Origin: Topomyia yanbarensis
Taxonomy: Eukaryota; Arthropoda; Insecta; Diptera; Culicidae
NCBI RefSeq assembly: GCF_030247195.1
Contig: NC_080672.1
Span: 159,285,167 to 159,349,166, forward strand
DNA: 64,000 nucleotides
Reading direction: 5' to 3'
Shown in pieces: positions 1 through 10,600 of the stretch (the first letter of the stretch is position 1; every line of letters begins with the position of its first letter). The position numbers and the translations under genes were made by a program. The notes under the pieces were generated by a model. The model was not told the origin of the DNA, did no database searches, and was given only the letters and a program-made list of their open reading frames with translations.

Positions 1-699
1 TCATCATTAGAACTGTCATATTGTATGTATGTGCGTATATTTTTCTTTTTACTTTTTATAGTGCATTAAACGACTTTCAAAAAAACCCTGAGACTGTAGT
101 AAAAAATGAACAAAAATCCTTACGTCTCAGGGAACGGGTTTGGGCAGCCAACACCCGACCCGCTAAAAACCACTTTTCTTGTCCAGAACCTGATTCCTCG
201 CTGGCACTACCGTACGGCATTACTTCGGAGTTTTTTATGTTCATAGCGTCCACTCTAATTCAACTACTTAGTAGTTAGTTCCTACAGTAGGGTTACAGCA
301 CCACTCCTCGATACACCGCCAATTCTCCACCATACATAGAGACTGGCAACTTTTGCATGGCGCGGTCGGAAAGCTGGCTGTGGGTCGAGACTTAGTGCTC
401 TTCCCCTACGACGACAATCTGGGCGACAAACTTCAGATTGTTTGATGTACCGAGCCCTTCGGCTCCCTTGTGCCATTCAGCACCGCAACTTCCTTGTTGC
501 ACCATTCAGCACGATTTACTCTTTGAGCTCCCGACTTGTTCGCAAACTACTCGGTTTAGTCCCCGACGGTAGACCTAGCCTACACCGACGGAGAATTTCC
601 CGGCGAGAGAAGTTCTCCCGAAACCAAACCAACAAGCCAGGTGTCGAGAACAGTTCGGTAATTCCGGTGGAGCAGGACGTCCGGTTCGCTATAACTAGA
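1..699. other. Unassigned GC-richer block, probably repeat-derived
   Basis: This stretch is visibly richer in G and C than the surrounding DNA, especially from about 120 to 700. It contains short internal repetitions, such as two occurrences of CCATTCAGCAC within about 35 bases near 472-515. Short open frames exist on both strands but overlap one another and show no domain I recognise. The composition and the abutting repeat at 700 suggest a fragment of a retroelement or its terminal region, but I see no tRNA-binding site, long terminal repeat boundary or polymerase motif that would name the class. Confidence 0.3.
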
Positions 700-1146
700 A
701 TAGAGATAGAATGTCGAGATGTTCGGAAAAAATACTGCAAAATGCCTGTTCTACAACTTTGTAGAAGACACCTAATTCCTATCTCTCCGTTGAAAAGTTA
801 GTGTTGGCGCCAACATAACAGGTGGAACTAAAAGTTTCTACCCGAAACATGACTCGCATTATTTACTATAATTCTTCTGAACATGTTATTGAGCTAAACC
901 TTACCACTATTTCACAAAAATGTTTAGTTCATGAGATTCGAGTACTGATACACAACCATGCACTGCTAGGCCCCATGCAAAACTCACTCAGACATCACTT
1001 CGCTGCGAACTAGTGGGTTTTCTCCATGTAAATTGTCGCTAGACTTGTCCGATTTGCTTTAAATTTGAAGCAAGTACTTCTAGTGAGACTAGGAGTCGAC
1101 TAAGGGGTGGGCCGATAGGGGTCATTTTTTCTTGTCACTCTTGTCC
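700..1146 (-). repeat. Half copy of foldback family R2
   Basis: This matches the right half of the two full copies at 43.4-45.8 kb: the AGAGATAGAA segment, the GTGGAACTAAAA segment, the CATGCACTGCTAGGCCCCAT segment, and the end GGGGTCATTTTTTCTTGTCACTC. Only one arm of the inverted structure is present, so it is a truncated or solo arm. The short open frame at 822-1013 is the same non-coding repeat translation seen at 44,064 and 45,244, and is not a gene. After the end, about 1,147-1,190 resembles a decayed form of the module described at 45.8 kb. Confidence 0.65.
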
Positions 1147-1566
1147 ACATACATCTAGCTGAATAGATTAGTATCTTGAACAGAACTCTCTTTCAATCCC
1201 ATTTATAATTAGTAACATGAGAAAGACAAAAAAATCAAAGTCTACGTAGACTTTCGCAAAACCCCAACGAGGGGGAGCTCATAGACAAACGTATACTTTT
1301 GCCAGTCCCCAGCCCCTTCAGTCTATATGGTTTATTTACGGCCACAAACGAGATTTTGCACTGTTAACAACAGAACGGAATCGAAAGTAATCGATTGACT
1401 TGATAGTTTTTGTTATGTTCAAAGTCCAGCCCGCATGAATCAACGATCCAACTTGGCGAAAAATGAAGTCCAGCTAATCGCGGCCCCCAAATCGGCACGT
1501 TGGGTACCATAAAGTTATACGTATTTGACCCAGATCGGCACTTGAACTTCATGCTGAATCATCCAC

Positions 1567-2048
1567 TTACACATTCATCCATTTTTTTTTTAAATGTTCA
1601 ATCATATTTTCTATTGCGATACCCCCTGATTGGGCTGTTTCTAATTTCAATACGAACGTGCCGAAATTGAAACAGCACAACCAACCAATGAAGGCAAAAA
1701 ATTGAGTCCATCAACCGGTTGTTAGTCAACTATGTCGAACGGGAAATAATGTTCTGCACCTCTATCAATGGATCGCGTTCACTGAAATCGCCGTACTTGA
1801 GCGAAATAACCACGTCCATGTCCATGTCGAACTCCTTCGTGCACTGATCGATTGCACCTTTGAAGTCCTGTCCGTGCTGAAAACGACGCAATAGAAAAGA
1901 CAACAGATCGCAACATCAGACACATTTCTAGGAAGCAAAGACCAACAATGAACAGTCTCACTGTTTAACAATATGGAAATTAACTCACATTCGGTGGGAT
2001 CGATGCTAGAAGTAGCAGTGACACACTGTACGCCAATATGGACTTCAT
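1567..2048 (-). pseudogene. Decayed odorant-binding protein gene (Obp56-like)
   Basis: Exon 1 (2048-1989) encodes a 20-residue hydrophobic signal peptide beginning MKSILAY and ends at a GTGAGT donor. Exon 2 (1876-1760) follows a TTTTCAG acceptor and gives exactly 39 codons, the same length and phase as exon 2 of the intact gene at 31 kb. It includes the first OBP cysteine (DQC), the GDFS motif and a PLIE ending. Exon 3 looks broken. A stretch at 1674-1567 starts Cys-Phe at the right place but has Gly where the third cysteine should be, lacks an AG acceptor, and stops after about 35 codons, before cysteines four to six. The donor after exon 2 (GTGCAG) is also poor. I infer a pseudogene of a secreted carrier for small hydrophobic ligands. 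The alternative is a functional gene whose true exon 3 lies left of the window. Confidence 0.6.
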
Positions 2049-2193
2049 GTTTGCTTGTTTTCTTGCACTTTCACTCTTTATTTTGTCGCGGCTCGGCAAG
2101 ACTGACCTACAAATCTTTTCTGCTTGCTGGTATTGCCGCGTACAGAAATTACCAACTGATCGGAAGCTTGTCTCCGTCCAACTGTTCACCGTA

Positions 2194-2226
2194 GACTGCT
2201 TCGTTAAAATTTTCATCGAATATATA
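2194..2226 (-). promoter_or_regulatory. Possible TATA box and initiator of the decayed OBP gene
   Basis: Read on the minus strand, TATATA lies at 2226-2221, and a GCAGTC initiator-like hexamer at 2199-2194 sits about 29 bases downstream. This implies a 5' leader of about 145 bases before the ATG at 2048. The spacing is canonical for insect core promoters, but both motifs are short in AT-rich DNA. Confidence 0.35.
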
Positions 2227-2249
2227 AGATTGTTTATTTACTTTCTTTC

Positions 2250-5030
2250 TCTTTGCCTTCTCGGTTCTTTCTCTTTGTTTTGTTTAGCAGTTTATTTCTT
2301 TTTCGTAGCTATAATTTCGCAGGTGAGTTGTGCTTTCGCCCGAACCAGACCCTGCAGGTGTGACACTGATTGATTGTGTGGTATTGATTAGCCAAAAATG
2401 GATAATCGTTTGATGGTATAATCTACAATCTGCGGAAGTTCAACCCTGATATTCTGATCACACGCTGTCACAGCAAATTCCGATCGAAATGATTTGCAAT
2501 ATACAATTGGAAAACGCATGGGGGTCCTAACAGTGTGAACCAACCTTTCTTACAATGCCAAATATATTTATTGTTTGATATTGTACATTCCTTACTCTTT
2601 GTTCTAACGACATTCAATTGGCTAGTGAAAATGAAGTAGGAAAGTTATAAAATTTTTAGAGCAATAGTACCCAAGTGCGAGCAAGGATTTGAAGAATACA
2701 GTCGATTCGAACGTTTGAACAAAACACTTTACTGCAAATTCCAGCGCTTATATCAGTATGCATGAACCAACCACAAAAGTTTCTGGAATCATGTCAACGA
2801 ACAGAGAAACGTCAAATTCTCTCGATATTTGAAATTTATTTCGTAAACACTTCAGCAGTGTTTTCTCCTATGAAATCCTAGCTAGTCTCTAATGATGCCA
2901 TGGCCAACAAATCCCTGATGCTAACGTTCCTCTTCATTCTACTATGGCACAGTGATCCAGATTGCATCTTTAGGAAGAATTTTGAATTTTTGCTAAAACT
3001 GAACAAATTAGTCTTATTTTGTCTTTGGGAAAGATTTCCTAATTTGTGAGCCACTTCTTTTGAAATTAAGTTATGTTGACTTCTTTTGACATTAAATTAT
3101 GTTACGAAATTATGTGAGGTTTGCACGCTTACAACTCCACTATTACTAGATGGATTTTAATCATTTATACACCAGCCGATTCAGAAACGCCTAACTTGAA
3201 TATTGGTGTCGTAAAACGGGGATACTTTGATCAGCGGGGCGATATTGATTACTCGAAACTTTTTTCATAGATTGCTTATTTAGCCAGAATAGTCCACACA
3301 ATAGTGTTATACTGTTTTTAGCATATCGTTCGATTTTTGGGTACAAAAACCACAAAAAACAGGAATTTTACTTTACCTTATTTTTAAGAAGCTTCATAAA
3401 GTGTCTATTTTTTCTACAGCAAATAAATTTTAGATTTTAGCAAGAGTAATAAATTCCCGGCGAGTTTTAATTTTTGTTTAGAGTCGGATGTGCAGAATTG
3501 ATGTTAAAGAGCTTCCTTGTATTACACATTTTTTGTTAAACTAGTTCGCAATTATTTCTAATAATTTCAAGATTATTTTCGCAGTACTTACATATTTTCT
3601 TTATATTCATACTCTAATGTGTTGAAGGGATGAAACTCCTTATCAAATAAAACAACTTTAACAGTTACAAATGTTTTCAGATATTTTTTATTCTAGCTAA
3701 ACTCTACGAATTTTGGTCACTTGAAGTATGCAGTAAATGTACAATGCCACACGGAAAGCCAAAAATCAGCTCCGCTGCTAATTCCAATTACTGTTTTTAG
3801 ATTAGTTGATTTTAAGAAAAAATTCTAAATAATAACTAACAATTTAGTTAAATTTCAGCTCAGATTTTTCTAAAATATTTTTTGATTTCAGCAAAGTTGT
3901 TTAGTTAAATGAAATCCCAGACACAATACAGCAAAATGAAAACTAAAAACGTTATTTGCATTTTCAACTATGTACGTAGTCAAAATCAGAAGTTAGAATG
4001 ATGTTTTTAACTGTATAGTTCTTAAATACAGCAATATTTTTTTCTGGGCTGGAAATATTGGCTGTGAGAATACAGCACGTCGGCAAATAAGAATCTTCAG
4101 TCGTTTTTTCAACTAGAAAATTAGCAAAAATAAAAGAATAACTATTTACCAATGTCAAAAGGACGCAATTCATTTTCACTTTCAGAAGGGAGTTGTTGTT
4201 CTTACCAAAAAAGTTATTTCGAATATAAATATCGGTATCGTTGGATGCAATAGTGGTGCTATAAGAAAATATGAAATGTAAAGACAACTTTCCCGTGTTT
4301 TGAAGTGATCGGTGAGCGCGAAAAAAGTGAAATTGAAGTGATAAAAACTTTCCATTTTCGTTTGAATTTATTGAAAATTCACGGCAGTTTCAGTAGTAAG
4401 TAGCAAAAGGATAATGGTGACAGAAATTATGTTATAAAACAAATCATTTTGGTGTGCTTCCTGGCTTGTTTAAACTTAATATTTGTGGTGAATTTAATGC
4501 AATTGCAATTATTGTCTAATTAACAAGATATGATATCGCAAAAGTATTCCATTCTATGAATTTTTTTTCAAACCTAGTTCTTTCGCGCTACTATTTTCAA
4601 TTTTCAAAACACTATGATTCATTATTATAGTTCAATATAATGTTAATTTATGTAATACTTTTTTTTCATCTATACGTACAAGAACAAAATCATACTTACC
4701 AATTTGATTAAGCTATATATAGTTTTAAGTCCTAATCATTCAATTTTACGATTCTTTTAAATTCAATATAACGAACACTTTTATCAAAAACATTCAGTTT
4801 ATGAACTATCCATGATTAATTAGTACATTGTACATAAACTAGTCAGACTATCCGCTAGCCAGTTTTCATTCCTATCATATTCATACTACTATAGAAAACT
4901 TGCTCAATGTATTAAATTAGTCTTTTTGAACATAAAACGTAAACAAAACAGACTGTAGTATAGCAGTGTAATGATCAACAAGATTTCTATACTACTACAA
5001 ATATGATGGGAAAATACTGACATGCAGGTA
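2250..5030. other. Intergenic, AT-rich, no supported gene
   Basis: There is no frame with recognisable domains. A 107-codon minus-strand frame at 3,964-4,287 has no homology I recognise and no flanking gene signals, so I leave it uncalled. At about 3,213-3,245 the motif AAAACGGGGATACTTTGATC resembles, in the opposite orientation, a segment at 56,666-56,697, which suggests a dispersed repeat end. Confidence 0.5.
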
Positions 5031-5949
5031 GTCTAAAATCACGCCTGACTAGTTTATATATGCGAATTTCAATTGATGTGCACCGGTGTAGTGGAGTGCA
5101 CTGGTTTTGCACTTTCTAGCAAAAGTGTCAATGGAACATACCCAGTTTTCTGCACTTCTGCTAGAAAGTGTAAAAATGGTGCAGTTTCATTGCACTCCAC
5201 TACACCGGTGTCAATCAATCGAAAATCCCAATACACTGAACGAACTAATCATAGATACTATAGTTGCTATATTCATAGTTAGGCGGATGCAAAAGCCGGA
5301 AAAGTAACAGCTCTTATTTCAGGAGAAAAACACTGCAAACCCAGTTAAGTTCAACAGGAAAATGAGCCGGAATGCTAACTAGAACCAGCCAGAATTTCGG
5401 CTGATTTCCGGCTGAGCCTTACAGTAAGAATAGTAAAACGAATTCGAAGATTGATGGTTTTATGCTTGTGCGTTTCTCTATGCACGAAAAAAACAAAGAA
5501 AATTATCATCATGATCATAATTATTAATTATTAATACCTTCTCCATATACATCGGAAGAGAACATGGTATGTGATGTCTTGCTCCATTGGCTCAGGCATT
5601 TGACAAGTTCAACTGGTTCCGCATTGTGTCTCCGCCTACCTATGAATTTAGTAACTATAATAGATACTAACTACAACAGGTTGCGATTTCTAAATTGAAT
5701 TTGTATTATGCAAAATCGTGTTCGTTCGTCAGCCAATGCAAAGAGATCGTTCAACAGACGTCTATCATTAAATAATTTTGACCTATGTTGAACGATTTTA
5801 GGCAATATTTTTTTACCTTCTTGGTGGACTTCTACCCACACTATTAGAACAAAGTTTCAATATACTATCGCTAACCAGCATCTATTTCAGCTGCCCTAGT
5901 CGCCTTTTCGTGTACTGGGTACTCTAGAATGCAGGCGTGATTTTAGACC
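5031..5949. mobile_element. Putative non-autonomous DNA element with 17-bp terminal inverted repeats
   Basis: GTCTAAAATCACGCCTG at the left end (from about 5,033) is matched by its reverse complement, CAGGCGTGATTTTAGAC, at the right end (to about 5,949). The 0.92-kb interior has no transposase frame but contains a strong hairpin at 5,074-5,217. Matching inverted ends around a non-coding interior are the usual architecture of a miniature DNA transposon. I cannot identify the superfamily, and the target-site duplication is not obvious. Confidence 0.5.
5074..5217. repeat. Hairpin (inverted repeat) with CACCGGTGTAGTGGAGTGCA arms
   Basis: CACCGGTGTAGTGGAGTGCA at 5,081-5,100 is the exact reverse complement of TGCACTCCACTACACCGGTG at 5,191-5,210. 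Pairing continues inward through CTTTCTAGCA / TGCTAGAAAG with some mismatches, giving arms of roughly 60 bases and a short loop. It could fold as an RNA stem if transcribed. The open frames across it are translations of the hairpin and are not credible genes. Confidence 0.7.
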
Positions 5950-7689
5950 GTGCATAATTCATGTCATTTGACATTAATTTGCTCTCCTACCATTGATCTA
6001 GCATTATAGTGATCTTAGTTGCTAAGAGTTAGCGTTGCCAGATACATCGATTTATCGGTCTTTTGTCAATGTTTATATTAAATACCGAAATGTTTATTGT
6101 TTATTATTAATCGTACGATAGCCTGTCAGTTTAGTACTATAAATCAGGTCAAGTAAATGTTATAGAACTTAATCATCTAAATATCGCTTGTATTGAAATG
6201 ACAGCAAACAACTGCTGGCTCACAAATTATGGAACCCACTAACAGTCTAGAAATGTTCTGCTTGTTCCGCACGATGCTCGATCCACTCATTCGGATTTGA
6301 TACGTATACGACTCGATCTTTTAAATTCAGTAAAAAGCGAAAATATTCTACCACACATTGAAGATATGTGTTGTTTACAACATGCTAATAAACGACAAAA
6401 ACTATTATTGATGTTTTATCAAATTTCGTTATTTTTTAAATTATTTGGGATGAATTTGAACAAATACTCCAAAATCTTGACTAGACGAAACTCAACCTGA
6501 CTGGATTGACACATACTTAACAATACTTATTCTGACTGGACGACGTTTACAAGTCTATAAAAAAAACTGGAATGTTGGCACCTCTGTTTTTGATTGTATT
6601 TTTGTTTTGTTTTCTTTAATCATGTTTGCCTTGACTATATCATCCAGTTTCAGGAAAGATTCTCGATTCCGGTTGACTGGATCCATCGCAAAGGACATTT
6701 TCTACCAGGTAAGTTTAATAAATCTTAATAAAAAGTAAAGTACTATTACATCACAACAGTGCTAGTCAGCTGTATTGAAAAATACTTGAGGCCCCATGTC
6801 GCCGTTATCACTAGTCGGATATTCGTATGTTACGTCCATTAGTTCAGTTTTTCCTTCAACGTGAAATACAAGTAAAGTTATGGATAAGGGACGATTCAGA
6901 TGATGCATCAGCTTTCGTCAACGTCAACGGAATGTCACCGTTCCGTCAGGATAAATTTAATACTTTTCTTTTGTGCCCGATCAAACGTGCCGTACGTCAA
7001 AACGTTTCGTGCCGTTGATGTGTGTGAATGCTTCCATTTAACTGCATGTAACTAATCTTGACGTTCCGTACCCGTGACGTAAGCCTGATGTATCGAGTGA
7101 ATCGTACTTAACAATATGATGGTTCGACCAGTGAATGCTAATAGTAATAGTTACATTTTCACCTCCAAATTCAAAATAACTGTTTGCTAATGATATTTTG
7201 TTTTGCAGGTATTCTGTAGCCCCTACTGTAGTGTGAAAAAAGGACCATGTACTCGAGGATAAATTCGAGATTTCTGCGTCACCTTTGCAGTACTTATCCA
7301 AGGTAATATTTTTTTTGCTTTCAAATATAGCCAACAGTGATCGTATCACACCATTTCTTTACATTCTAGGTCAGGCAGTACGATGTCCAAATGCGTGATA
7401 AAGAAAGTACAGTGTAGCAGAAATCATACGTTCTATACTCATCGATATTAGGTTTAGGCAAGTTCATACCCGGGCGATGTGTGGTTTATCCCGAAATCCA
7501 TTACGTTGTGTGGACAGAAAAATTAGCTTAGTATATGAATCAAAAGCAAAATTATGGCATTTTAAATTGTTTCTATTTTTAATCGCAGAATTTTGAAATA
7601 TTTAAATTCTTAAATTTATAAGAGCTTCAACTTCGAGATTAACTAATTTTTTTTGAATTGCATGTTTCTAGAATTTCAAACACTGTAGT
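5950..7689. other. Intergenic; one possible short exon, no recognised gene
   Basis: At 6,622-6,708 an ATG opens 29 codons (MFALTISSSF...) ending precisely at a strong GTAAGT donor on the plus strand, which is the best splice-like signal here. I could not find a convincing following exon. Frames at 6,827-7,018 (plus) and 7,038-7,349 (minus) have no recognisable domain. From about 7,560 the sequence becomes TTTTAGAA-like and grades into the satellite. Confidence 0.3.
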
Positions 7690-10600
7690 ATTTTAGAACG
7701 TTTGGAATTTTAGAATTTTAGAATTTTAGAATTTTAGAATTTTAGAATTTTAGAATTTTAGAATTTTAGAATTTTAGAATTTTAGAATTTTAGAATTTTA
7801 GAATTTTAGAATTTTAGAATTTTAGAATTTTAGAATTTTAGAATTTTAGAATTTTAGAATTTTAGAATTTAAGAATTTTAGAATTTTAGAATTTTAGAAT
7901 TTTAGAATTTTAGAATTTTAGAAATTTAGAATTTTAGAATTTTAGAATTTTAGAATTTTAGAATTTTAGAATTTTAGAATTTTAGAATTTTAGAATTTTA
8001 GAATTTTAGAATTTTAGAATTTTAGAATTTTAGAATTTTAGAATTTTAGAATTTTAGAATTTTAGAATTTTAGAATTTTAGAATTTTAGAATTTTAGAAT
8101 TTTAGAATTTTAGAATTTTAGAATTTTAGAATTTTAGAATTTTAGAATTTTAGAATTTTAGAATTTTAGAATTTTAGAATTTTAGAATTTTAGAATTTTA
8201 GAATTTTAGAATTTTAGAATTTTAGAATTTTAGAATTTTAGAATTTTAGAATTTTAGAATTTTAGAATTTTAGAATTTTAGAATTTTAGAATTTTAGAAT
8301 TTTAGAATTTTAGAATTTTAGAATTTTAGAATTTTAGAATTTTAGAATTTTAGAATTTTAGAATTTTAGAATTTTAGAATTTTAGAATTTTAGAATTTTA
8401 GAATTTTAGAATTTTAGAATTTTAGAATTTTAGAATTTTAGAATTTTAGAATTTTAGAATTTTAGAATTTTAGAATTTTAGAATTTTAGAATTTTAGAAT
8501 TTTAGAATTTTAGAATTTTAGAATTTTAGAATTTTAGAATTTTAGAATTTTAGAATTTTAGAATTTTAGAATTTTAGAATTTTAGAATTTTAGAATTTTA
8601 GAATTTTAGAATTTTAGAATTTTAGAATTTTAGAATTTTAGAATTTTAGAATTTTAGAATTTTAGAATTTTAGAATTTTAGAATTTTAGAATTTTAGAAT
8701 TTTAGAATTTTAGAATTTTAGAATTTTAGAATTTTAGAATTTTAGAATTTTAGAATTTTAGAATTTTAGAATTTTAGAATTTTAGAATTTTAGAATTTTA
8801 GAATTTTAGAATTTTAGAATTTTAGAATTTTAGAATTTTAGAATTTTAGAATTTTAGAATTTTAGAATTTTAGAATTTTAGAATTTTAGAATTTTAGAAT
8901 TTTAGAATTTTAGAATTTTAGAATTTTAGAATTTTAGAATTTTAGAATTTTAGAATTTTAGAATTTTAGAATTTTAGAATTTTAGAATTTTAGAATTTTA
9001 GAATTTTAGAATTTTAGAATTTTAGAATTTTAGAATTTTAGAATTTTAGAATTTTAGAATTTTAGAATTTTAGAATTTTAGAATTTTAGAATTTTAGAAT
9101 TTTAGAATTTTAGAATTTTAGAATTTTAGAATTTTAGAATTTTAGAATTTTAGAATTTTAGAATTTTAGAATTTTAGAATTTTAGAATTTTAGAATTTTA
9201 GAATTTTAGAATTTTAGAATTTTAGAATTTTAGAATTTTAGAATTTTAGAATTTTAGAATTTTAGAATTTTAGAATTTTAGAATTTTAGAATTTTAGAAT
9301 TTTAGAATTTTAGAATTTTAGAATTTTAGAATTTTAGAATTTTAGAATTTTAGAATTTTAGAATTTTAGAATTTTAGAATTTTAGAATTTTAGAATTTTA
9401 GAATTTTAGAATTTTAGAATTTTAGAATTTTAGAATTTTAGAATTTTAGAATTTTAGAATTTTAGAATTTTAGAATTTTAGAATTTTAGAATTTTAGAAT
9501 TTTAGAATTTTAGAATTTTAGAATTTTAGAATTTTAGAATTTTAGAATTTTAGAATTTTAGAATTTTAGAATTTTAGAATTTTAGAATTTTAGAATTTTA
9601 GAATTTTAGAATTTTAGAATTTTAGAATTTTAGAATTTTAGAATTTTAGAATTTTAGAATTTTAGAATTTTAGAATTTTAGAATTTTAGAATTTTAGAAT
9701 TTTAGAATTTTAGAATTTTAGAATTTTAGAATTTTAGAATTTTAGAATTTTAGAATTTTAGAATTTTAGAATTTTAGAATTTTAGAATTTTAGAATTTTA
9801 GAATTTTAGAATTTTAGAATTTTAGAATTTTAGAATTTTAGAATTTTAGAATTTTAGAATTTTAGAATTTTAGAATTTTAGAATTTTAGAATTTTAGAAT
9901 TTTAGAATTTTAGAATTTTAGAATTTTAGAATTTTAGAATTTTAGAATTTTAGAATTTTAGAATTTTAGAATTTTAGAATTTTAGAATTTTAGAATTTTA
10001 GAATTTTAGAATTTTAGAATTTTAGAATTTTAGAATTTTAGAATTTTAGAATTTTAGAATTTTAGAATTTTAGAATTTTAGAATTTTAGAATTTTAGAAT
10101 TTTAGAATTTTAGAATTTTAGAATTTTAGAATTTTAGAATTTTAGAATTTTAGAATTTTAGAATTTTAGAATTTTAGAATTTTAGAATTTTAGAATTTTA
10201 GAATTTTAGAATTTTAGAATTTTAGAATTTTAGAATTTTAGAATTTTAGAATTTTAGAATTTTAGAATTTTAGAATTTTAGAATTTTAGAATTTTAGAAT
10301 TTTAGAATTTTAGAATTTTAGAATTTTAGAATTTTAGAATTTTAGAATTTTAGAATTTTAGAATTTTAGAATTTTAGAATTTTAGAATTTTAGAATTTTA
10401 GAATTTTAGAATTTTAGAATTTTAGAATTTTAGAATTTTAGAATTTTAGAATTTTAGAATTTTAGAATTTTAGAATTTTAGAATTTTAGAATTTTAGAAT
10501 TTTAGAATTTTAGAATTTTAGAATTTTAGAATTTTAGAATTTTAGAATTTTAGAATTTTAGAATTTTAGAATTTTAGAATTTTAGAATTTTAGAATTTTA

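Noticed and set aside
822..1013. Similar small proteins at 822-1,013, 44,064-44,282 and 45,244-45,432
   Set aside because: The similarity reflects shared R2 repeat DNA, not a gene family. The frames are shifted or broken between copies and have no shared start.
3964..4287. 107-codon minus-strand frame
   Set aside because: No recognisable motif or hydrophobic signal at its start, and no splice partner; composition is that of intergenic DNA.
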